Shown here one piece after another: positions 1 through 4,360 of a stretch of DNA of 6,618 bases (position 1 is the first letter of the stretch; each line of letters opens with the position of its first letter). The notes beneath the pieces were generated by a model. That model was not told where the DNA came from. It searched no databases and saw nothing but the letters and a program-made list of their open reading frames with translations. Position numbers and translations under genes: made by a program. Location: the NCBI GenBank assembly GCA_024277555.1, contig JAJRUY010000198.1, positions 1 to 6,618 of the forward strand, written 5' to 3'. The stretch is from Gammaproteobacteria bacterium. Its GTDB lineage: Bacteria > Pseudomonadota > Gammaproteobacteria > Chromatiales > Chromatiaceae.

Positions 1-296
1 GCTATCCGGCCGTATTGCCCGGGCCGAGTACCTATACCAGAAATATACTGGAGTTGGCTCTTGCTGAGCAAAACCTTGAAATAACATCATGTATGTCCAC
101 CAACTACATGGAAACATTGAAGATGCTTGCAGAGATCAATCTTGGATGGAGCTTGCTGCCAAAAACCATGCTGGAGCAGTCCAACCTGAAAACACTGCCG
201 GTCAAGCTGAAATTGAGTCGCTCCCTGGGGCTGGTGACACATGCCGGACGCACCCCGTCCAACCCGGCCAGGGCTCTTGTCTCCTGCCTGCCATGA
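1..296 (+). CDS. LysR-type transcriptional regulator, C-terminal fragment (5' end outside the window)
   Basis: An open frame enters from the left edge and ends at a TGA at 294-296, giving about 98 residues. It reads as the second half of a LysR substrate-binding (periplasmic-binding-protein-like) domain. It begins YPAVLPGPSTYTRN, followed by a stretch around ITSCMSTNYMETLKMLAEINLGWSLLP split over the middle, where the G-W-S-L-L-P segment matches the usual 'G-x-x-x-LP' turn of LysR effector domains. The helix-turn-helix half lies upstream of the window, so target genes and effector cannot be inferred. The gene converges on the minus-strand cmo cluster and ends about 155 bp from the cmoB stop. 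Family assignment is fairly secure; a specific name is not possible. Confidence 0.8.
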   Translation, partial: YPAVLPGPSTYTRNILELALAEQNLEITSCMSTNYMETLKMLAEINLGWSLLPKTMLEQSNLKTLPVKLKLSRSLGLVTHAGRTPSNPARALVSCLP

Positions 297-333
297 AGCT
301 GTTGTTTCCGGCAATTACTGCAGAGCTGAAAGC

Positions 334-407
334 TATACCCCAGATCCTGACATAGAAACGCGAAATAATGTGCAGGATTTGTGCTTCTATGTCAGGATCT
401 GGGTATA
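334..407. repeat. long imperfect inverted repeat / hairpin element
   Basis: The left arm (334-357) and right arm (385-407) are complementary over 23 bp with a single extra C in the left arm. After one mismatch the pairing continues with G-U pairs (359-364 with 378-383), leaving a loop of about 13 nt. It sits between the converging LysR and cmoB genes, so it may stop or slow transcription or protect mRNA 3' ends. Neither side is followed by a T-run, so it is not a standard intrinsic terminator. The size, near-perfect stem and intergenic position also fit a REP/MITE-like mobile hairpin; only one copy is in this window. Confidence 0.75.
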
Positions 408-450
408 CCATCGGCTCGCAACTGGAAACCACCAGGCATCAGTGGCTCAG

Positions 451-1425
451 CTATGCCCGAGCAATGGCAATCGCCCGCAACGGAGCCGGGTAGCCTTCAA
501 TGGTCTTGTTAGCATCAGATGGATGCAGAAAATCCTGTAGGGATTCAAACGCCATCCAGTCGGTGCGCCGCTGCTCCCTGGTGCTGGTTGGTGTCACATC
601 CACCACCTGCACATCTTGGTAGCCACAGCGCTGCAGCCAGTTTTTCAGTGCCTTCACGGACGGGATAAACCAGACATTGCGCATCTTGGCATAGCGCCCT
701 TGTGGCACCAGCACGGCATTTTCATCGCCCTCGATCACCAATGTCTCCAGCACCAGCTCTCCACCGGGGCGCAGGCAGCGCCTGAGTTCCAGCAGATGAT
801 CCATTGGCGCACGACGATGGTAGAGAATTCCCATAGAGAATACCGTATCGAAGGCCGCCAGATCTCCCGGCACTGCTTCCATGCCCAGTGGCAGGAAATA
901 AACAGCGGGAGGATCTGCCATAAAATGCCGGATGGCATTGAACTGACTCATGAACAACAGGCTGGGGTCGATACCGATCACCAGCTCCGCCCCCTCACCA
1001 GCCATGCGCCAGGCATGGTAGCCGTTACCGCAGCCCACATCCAGCACCTTGCGACCCGACAAAGGTTGGATATGGCTCCTAAGCCTTTGCCATTTCCAGT
1101 CAGAACGCCATTCCGTATCAATAGAGATACCAAAAACCTCGTAAGGCCCCTTGCGCCAGGGTTGCAGGGTGCGCAAGGTCTGGTAGATGTCGCTGCAGGT
1201 TTTTTCATCAATATCCGCTGCCCGCCCAATGCGCAGCGCATCCGCCTTGAGATCAATATCGGCGGCCTTTACATCGGGCAATTGTTGCAGCAGATGCTGC
1301 CAGCGGCCCAGATCTCCATGCCGCTCAGCCGCCAGCGCCTGCTCAATCTGCTGCGGTAACATCGCGGCCCAGCCCGGCATCCCCGCTGCGACCAACTGCT
1401 GCTGAATGACTTCTACACAAATCAT
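451..1425 (-). CDS. cmoB: tRNA U34 carboxymethyltransferase CmoB
   Basis: CmoB transfers the carboxymethyl group of carboxy-SAM to 5-hydroxyuridine-34 of certain tRNAs, giving cmo5U34, which widens wobble decoding. The 324-residue product is close to the 323 residues of the E. coli protein and aligns along its length. It has W90-R-K-G-P, then I102-D-T-E-W-R-S-D-W-K-W, the Rossmann SAM loop V127-L-D-V-G-C-G-N-G-Y-H, then F193-D-T-V-F-S-M-G with the following L-Y-H-R-R, and a C-terminal E-G-Y-P-A-P-x-R. K92, Y202 and R317 match the carboxy-SAM-contacting K91, Y200 and R315 known from E. coli CmoB. A longer frame opens at 1467, but the start at 1425 is preferred because it gives the family length and overlaps the cmoA stop as ATGA. 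It is the last gene of the cluster. Confidence 0.96.
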   Translation of the reverse strand: MICVEVIQQQLVAAGMPGWAAMLPQQIEQALAAERHGDLGRWQHLLQQLPDVKAADIDLKADALRIGRAADIDEKTCSDIYQTLRTLQPWRKGPYEVFGISIDTEWRSDWKWQRLRSHIQPLSGRKVLDVGCGNGYHAWRMAGEGAELVIGIDPSLLFMSQFNAIRHFMADPPAVYFLPLGMEAVPGDLAAFDTVFSMGILYHRRAPMDHLLELRRCLRPGGELVLETLVIEGDENAVLVPQGRYAKMRNVWFIPSVKALKNWLQRCGYQDVQVVDVTPTSTREQRRTDWMAFESLQDFLHPSDANKTIEGYPAPLRAIAIARA

Positions 1426-2156
1426 GGTCGGGCGATGAAGGAGACGAAGTTGAAGCATTGAAACCACAGATCCACACGGCGGAAACCGGCTTTGCTCAGA
1501 CGCTCTCGATGCACGGCAATGGTTTCGGGCACCAGCACTTCTTCCAGAGCAGCGCGCTTCTGGCTGATTTCCAGCTCGGAGTAACCATTGGCGCGTTTGA
1601 AGGCATGGTGCAATTCCATGAGCAATTGGTCTTCTGCTTCATCTTGACCGGCAATTTTTTCAGACAGGATCAAAACCCCCTCATCCAGCATACCGGCATG
1701 GATATTTTTCAGCAGGGACAGGCGTTCATCCACAGCAAGAAACTGCAGGGTAAAATTCAACACCACTACAGATGCATTGCTGATTTTTACATTGCGGATG
1801 TCATTACAGATGGTGGTTACGGCGGAAAGATCATGACGGGCAAACAATTCACCAGCCTTTTCCAGCATGGCTTGGGAGCTGTCCACTGCAATCAGGCAGC
1901 AATCCCGATCCGCAAGCTCCCTGCCCATGGATACAGTAGCCGCCCCCAGGGAACAACCAAGATCGTAGAGGTTGCTGTGGGCGACCGCATGCTTTCGGGC
2001 CAGAATGCCGATCATGCCGATAATACTGGCATAGCCGGGTACGGAGCGGGAAATCATGTCCGAAAATACCGCTGCTACGCGCTGGTCAAATACGAAACTG
2101 TCGATCTTGTCCTGGCGCCGGGCGTAAAGCTGGTCGCGGGATTCAGAGCTGCTCAT
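1422..2156 (-). CDS. cmoA: carboxy-S-adenosyl-L-methionine synthase CmoA
   Basis: CmoA converts SAM and prephenate to carboxy-SAM, the donor used by CmoB. With the start at 2156 the protein has 244 residues (E. coli, 247). Diagnostic stretches are F22-V-F-D-Q-R-V, R37-S-V-P-G-Y, the glycine-rich SAM loop Y64-D-L-G-C-S-L-G-A-A-T, V132-L-N-F-T-L-Q-F-L, and K187-R-A-N-G-Y-S-E-L-E-I-S-Q-K-R. In that last stretch R201 corresponds to the carboxylate-binding R199 of E. coli. The C-terminus is W-F-Q-C-F-N-F. The frame is open back to 2201, but those extra residues lack family similarity; the ATG at 2156 has GGTGA 8 nt upstream. It overlaps the SET gene by 14 nt and cmoB by 4 nt, which suggests translational coupling. 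Confidence 0.96.
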   Translation of the reverse strand: MSSSESRDQLYARRQDKIDSFVFDQRVAAVFSDMISRSVPGYASIIGMIGILARKHAVAHSNLYDLGCSLGAATVSMGRELADRDCCLIAVDSSQAMLEKAGELFARHDLSAVTTICNDIRNVKISNASVVVLNFTLQFLAVDERLSLLKNIHAGMLDEGVLILSEKIAGQDEAEDQLLMELHHAFKRANGYSELEISQKRAALEEVLVPETIAVHRERLSKAGFRRVDLWFQCFNFVSFIARP

Positions 2157-2502
2157 GAAATTCATCACCATAATAAAAGGTGATTTCTTCATCTTCCGCA
2201 ATATCAGTTACAGCATACAGATCCAGGCCATCAAATTCCGCATTGAATTCCAGGGCATGATTCAGATAGCGCAACAGATTACGGCCACTGCAGCCGACCC
2301 ATTTCTCGCTGTCACCTTCAAATTCACATACCCACAACACATACATGCCGTTGCGTGAGGCTTTTGGACCGTGATAGCTGCCAATATACTCCCCGGCTGA
2401 AATCAACTTGCGTGCAAACAATCCTGTGCCATGAAGTGATGAGTCTGCGGCATAGACCCATTCCCGCAGCTCACGGTTGTGGTGACGCAAGCCCTGCTTC
2501 AT
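2143..2502 (-). CDS. small stand-alone SET-domain protein, putative protein (lysine) methyltransferase
   Basis: A 119-residue protein that is essentially only a SET domain. Seen in the sequence: an N-terminal H24-G-T-G-L-F-A segment (the 'GxG' SAM-binding strand), then S33-to-G45 with A-G-E-Y-I-G-x-Y-x-G, the R78-Y-L-N-H-A motif equivalent to the SET 'R-F-x-N-H-S' core, and I101-A-E-D-E-E-I-T-F-Y-Y-G-D-E-F, equivalent to 'GEEL-x-x-DY' with its candidate catalytic tyrosine (Y110 or Y111). There is no recognisable pre-SET or cysteine-rich post-SET region. SET proteins methylate lysines (or related side chains) of proteins with SAM; the substrate here is unknown. Its ATG overlaps the preceding ArnD-like stop as ATGA, and its 3' end overlaps cmoA by 14 nt, so it is built into the cmo cluster. 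Domain call strong, substrate unknown. Confidence 0.88.
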   Translation of the reverse strand: MKQGLRHHNRELREWVYAADSSLHGTGLFARKLISAGEYIGSYHGPKASRNGMYVLWVCEFEGDSEKWVGCSGRNLLRYLNHALEFNAEFDGLDLYAVTDIAEDEEITFYYGDEFHEQL

Positions 2503-3338
2503 GTTTTGACTTTTTCACTCTGCATGGCAAGGTGCTCCTTGCGTCCGGGAACCGCACCCCAGCCAATTTGATGCACCGGCAGACGCTCGAGGTCAAGCTC
2601 GCGGCGAATCTCTCCAAGGGTGCGCAGGCCGCCCTCCTGCTCCTTCCACATCACCAGCATTTTTTCCATAAAATCCAGATGCTGTATGCCCTCATTGTCC
2701 GCATTGGCTGAATACACATGCCCAAAGGGCAGCACATTGCGGCTTTCTGCATAGAGATACTCATGCACCTTTTCCGGATCGATTTCATCTAGCGCCAGCA
2801 TCTCGGATAATGTTGGCAGGGTTGTGGGGATCTGGGGACATTGGGAAACCACATTGTGAAGGGACGGCAGGAACGGAAACTTGCCTCGCACGTCGCTGGC
2901 ATAACGGAACTCCAGGCGCTCCTCCATTGCCAGCAAATGCGCATTCACCTGCCAGCCGGGAGCAGCAAAACGATTTGGCGCGTGGCCAAGCAGCTGCTCA
3001 AAGGTTTCCATGCCCAGCGCCAGCTGATAGCTGGTCCAGTCTGCATTGGCGAAAGCAGCCTGCTTGCGCCAGACACCAGCATCGAATCCCATCAGGCCAA
3101 TTTCATGCCCGGCATCCGCCACCGCCAGCATGGCTTCCTGCAGGGTCATTTCCGGTTTCTGGCGCTTGCCCAAAAAAGATACCGCTTTTTCAACCAGGCC
3201 TTTCCCCTGGGAGCTGTATTCCACCGCAAAGAAAAAGCTGGCAATCACCTGATATTCTTCCAGCAGTTTGAGCAGTCGTGGCACTCCCACAGTTGCGGCA
3301 CTGAGAGTGGATACATCAATTTTCAGAGCGATTCTCAT
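2499..3338 (-). CDS. ArnD-like NodB-fold (polysaccharide deacetylase superfamily) protein, probably without the metal site
   Basis: Many segments match ArnD (undecaprenyl-phosphate 4-deoxy-4-formamido-arabinose deformylase): M1-R-I-A-L-K-I-D-V-S-T, G18-V-P-R-L-L, A33-S-F-F-F, A126-P-G-W, R145-Y-A-S-D-V-R-G, Q169-I-P-T-T-L-P-T, and a C-terminal T240-L-G-E-I. Positions that bind metal or act in catalysis in the family differ. ArnD DVDT reads DVST (S10), ArnD HAWDH reads MGFDA (M83, A87), and ArnD YTIHAE reads YSANAD (N212 for His). D8 is kept. I infer a pseudoenzyme or an altered activity; lipid A modification should not be assumed, as no other arn genes are nearby. The frame is open to an ATG at 3362. 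The start at 3338 (279 aa) is preferred because it matches the ArnD N-terminus and lies 1 nt after the upstream stop (TGATATG), although neither start has a clear Shine-Dalgarno. Confidence 0.82.
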   Translation of the reverse strand: MRIALKIDVSTLSAATVGVPRLLKLLEEYQVIASFFFAVEYSSQGKGLVEKAVSFLGKRQKPEMTLQEAMLAVADAGHEIGLMGFDAGVWRKQAAFANADWTSYQLALGMETFEQLLGHAPNRFAAPGWQVNAHLLAMEERLEFRYASDVRGKFPFLPSLHNVVSQCPQIPTTLPTLSEMLALDEIDPEKVHEYLYAESRNVLPFGHVYSANADNEGIQHLDFMEKMLVMWKEQEGGLRTLGEIRRELDLERLPVHQIGWGAVPGRKEHLAMQSEKVKT

Positions 3339-3339
3339 A

Positions 3340-3636
3340 TCACTGACCCAGACTGCAGCCATTTTCGTATATAGCCATGATGCCCTTTATTTCCCCCAAT
3401 ACCTGCTTTAGCCCGCATTTCTCACCGGGCCGGAAGCCCGTTATAGAAAAAGATCGATGATTCAGTCTGTTACCAACAATCAGACAATTGCCAACATTTT
3501 CACCCTGTCCTGTTCGGGTTTCCGCCCGATCTGGCGGCGTCAACCCCTGCTCCAGCAAGCCGATATCTGCCCGCAGCGCCTGGCAGCCTTTCTGGCAAAG
3601 AATTTCCACTGCTTGATCCACTGGATCAGGTTTCAT
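3340..3636 (-). CDS. small unnamed ORF (98 aa), likely first gene of the cluster, carrying an in-frame repeat insertion
   Basis: I do not recognise a named family. The first ~39 residues (MKPDPVDQAVEILCQKGCQ, then A-L-R-A-D-I-G-L-L-E-Q-G and P-P-D-R-A-E) and the last ~23 (from L76 through K-Q-V-L-G-E-I-K-G-I-M-A-I-Y-E) look like ordinary soluble, helical protein. Residues about 40-75 have a different, low-quality composition. This middle part coincides with a diverged copy of the repeat found at 6359-6487 (end at 3409-3430), so a shorter ancestral protein of about 60-70 residues may have been enlarged by an insertion that kept the frame. The stop sits 1 nt before the preferred start of the ArnD-like gene, favouring a real, co-transcribed gene. 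There is no clear Shine-Dalgarno before the ATG. It could alternatively be a decaying pseudogene. Confidence 0.5.
   Translation of the reverse strand: MKPDPVDQAVEILCQKGCQALRADIGLLEQGLTPPDRAETRTGQGENVGNCLIVGNRLNHRSFSITGFRPGEKCGLKQVLGEIKGIMAIYENGCSLGQ
3409..3474 (-). repeat. diverged partial copy of the TIR element, lying inside the small ORF
   Basis: Positions 3409-3430 are a perfect 22-bp match, in inverted orientation, to 6466-6487, the right end of the complete element upstream of ppiD. Read on the minus strand, similarity continues inward (GGTAACA, then TGAATCAT-GAT, then T-rich CTAT) to about 3474, 66 nt against 65 nt in the other copy, and more weakly through a shared GTCTG near 3485. 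The opposite terminal repeat expected near 3538 is not visible, so this copy is truncated or strongly diverged at that end. A TA dinucleotide marks the preserved end, as in the complete copy. Confidence 0.7.
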
Positions 3637-4019
3637 TCAGGCAGTAAAGAGTCTCTGATTAATCCTGGACAAAGTAGCTTGCGGTTCAATATATTCAGGC
3701 TCAAGTCGCAAATCGCATGTAACACCCCAGGGAGCCTTCTCTCGCGCAAGCGCGATTCACCTTGTAGCAAGCTAGAGCCTGCCCCGCGAGTACAGCGGGA
3801 GCTTTGGGTATTGCGAAGATTTGCAACGAAGAAACCGGACATTATGGACGCAAGATACGAGTTCATGACTTATTCAGAGGTTCTATAAGCAACAATAGCT
3901 GGGCAGGCGCGAATTATGCCACAGGAAAACCCGGGATTCCCGCTAAATACACTATTTTCGATGCAGATACGATATGCCAAGATTGTGCTGGCGATCCATT
4001 GCAACAGGGGCAAAACCGT
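3637..4019. other. gene-poor interval between the divergent cmo cluster and the small membrane-protein gene
   Basis: No frame in this stretch has convincing codon use, a ribosome binding site or recognisable similarity; the open frames that cross it look like chance. It must hold the promoter of the minus-strand cluster, but I cannot place it well: TATATT-like and TTGCGA-like hexamers occur around 3685-3710 on the minus strand at the wrong spacing. Two small GC-rich hairpins lie at 3742-3804. An untranslated RNA or degenerate insertion is possible but not shown. Confidence 0.5.
3742..3804. repeat. pair of short GC-rich hairpins (REP-like)
   Basis: The first is a tight palindrome, TCGCGC-AA-GCGCGA (3742-3755). 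The second has a CCCGC/GCGGG stem (3783-3787 with 3795-3799) around a 7-nt loop, backed by an outer AAGCT/AGCTT pair (3769-3773 with 3800-3804) across an asymmetric internal loop. Tandem GC-rich hairpins in an intergenic region resemble REP units, but no second copy is in the window, so this is only a structural description. Neither hairpin is followed by a T-run. Confidence 0.4.
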
Positions 4020-4072
4020 TTGTTCTTTATTTGTTCTTTGTTTGTGCTAGAATAAGAACCAGCAGAGAACAA
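4020..4072 (+). promoter_or_regulatory. symmetric operator-like array of GTTC/GAAC half-sites
   Basis: GTTC occurs at 4022-4025 and 4033-4036 (7-nt spacer), and GAAC at 4056-4059 and 4067-4070 (7-nt spacer). The four sites are exactly symmetric about position 4046, and flanking bases also match (TTGTTCT against AGAACAA ends). A third, imperfect half-site GTGC at 4044-4047 keeps the 11-bp step. The array brackets the likely -10 box of the downstream small gene, so a bound protein would be expected to repress it. GTTC-N7-GTTC is the form of the LexA box known from alphaproteobacteria; gammaproteobacterial LexA normally uses CTGT-N8-ACAG, so LexA control is only one possibility. Confidence 0.6.
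4045..4053 (+). promoter_or_regulatory. extended -10 promoter element (TGC-TAGAAT)
   Basis: TG-C-TAGAAT fits an extended -10 box with one mismatch to TATAAT. No good -35 is found at 16-18 bp, which is tolerated by extended -10 promoters. Transcription would start near 4060, giving a leader of about 26 nt that ends in the AGGAG ribosome binding site at 4074-4078. The element lies in the centre of the GTTC/GAAC array, which supports a regulated promoter. Confidence 0.5.
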
Positions 4073-4085
4073 CAGGAGAAACAGA

Positions 4086-4265
4086 ATGAATCACATGACC
4101 TATCTTATGCGTGACCAGGTGCGGGATTTGGTGCCAAGTCTCGATGTGCCCATGTTACGCAAAAAGAAATCCAGCGGGTGGAAGAAATTGCGCTCACTTG
4201 CAGAAATCGGGGCTTTTGTACTTGCAATACTGGCTTATATCGCCGCCTTGTCATTGATGACCTGA
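4086..4265 (+). CDS. 59-residue single-span membrane protein of unknown function
   Basis: The ATG at 4086 is preceded by AGGAG with a 7-nt spacer and the frame ends in TGA at 4263-4265. The N-terminal ~40 residues are polar: MNHMTYLMRDQVRDLVPSLD is followed by a strongly basic patch, M-L-R-K-K-K-S-S-G-W-K-K-L-R. Then comes one hydrophobic segment of about 18 residues (roughly 40-57: I-G-A-F-V-L-A-I-L-A-Y-I-A-A-L) running almost to the C-terminus. By the positive-inside rule the N-terminus should stay in the cytoplasm, i.e. a tail-anchored inner-membrane protein. It has its own promoter, the operator-like array and a strong terminator directly after it, so it is a monocistronic, probably regulated gene. 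I do not recognise a family. Small membrane proteins of this layout include stress-induced division inhibitors and toxin-like peptides, but nothing here proves such a role. Confidence 0.78.
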   Translation: MNHMTYLMRDQVRDLVPSLDVPMLRKKKSSGWKKLRSLAEIGAFVLAILAYIAALSLMT

Positions 4266-4293
4266 TGGCCTTTTATTTCCGGGCAGCAAAATC

Positions 4294-4339
4294 CATACAA
4301 ATAAAAACGGGTGCAAAAGCACCCGTTTTTATTTGTATG
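4294..4339. terminator. bidirectional intrinsic terminator
   Basis: A perfect 21-bp stem (4294-4314 with 4319-4339) closes on an AAAA loop. The GC-rich core ACGGGTGC/GCACCCGT is flanked by an A-tract on the left and a T-tract on the right, so it works in both directions. It ends the plus-strand small membrane-protein gene (stop 4265) and the minus-strand ppiD (stop 4361). Confidence 0.95.
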
Positions 4340-4360
4340 TCCTGATCAACGCATAGAAAA

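Noticed and set aside
334..407. The long hairpin as a rho-independent terminator
   Set aside because: No T-run follows the stem on either strand, so the standard signature is missing.
616..1359. 247-residue plus-strand frame opposite cmoB
   Set aside because: It is a shadow of cmoB, whose full-length family match settles the strand; the plus-strand product is rich in His/Gln with no domain.
2499..3338. Naming the ArnD-like gene arnD and inferring lipid A aminoarabinose modification
   Set aside because: Key family residues are changed and no other arn genes are present; the name would imply an activity that the sequence argues against.
3633..3866. 77-residue minus-strand frame whose stop overlaps the small ORF start as ATGA
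   Set aside because: The overlap is tempting, but the peptide is low-complexity-like, passes through the GC-rich hairpins, and has no plausible start signals.
3457..3888. 143-residue plus-strand open frame
   Set aside because: It lies antisense to the small ORF and runs through the diverged repeat and hairpins; composition is erratic, no ribosome binding site or recognisable domain.
4021..4047. CRISPR-like or tandem repeat from repeated TTTGTTC units
   Set aside because: Units are only 4-7 bp with 11-bp period and no spacer diversity; operator half-sites explain them better.
3804..4055. 83-residue plus-strand frame ending in the operator region
   Set aside because: It would run through the GTTC/GAAC array and -10 box; no similarity recognised and no ribosome binding site.
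4020..4072. Calling the array a LexA box outright
   Set aside because: The spacing equals the alphaproteobacterial type, whereas the host looks gammaproteobacterial; no regulator gene is in the window to decide.
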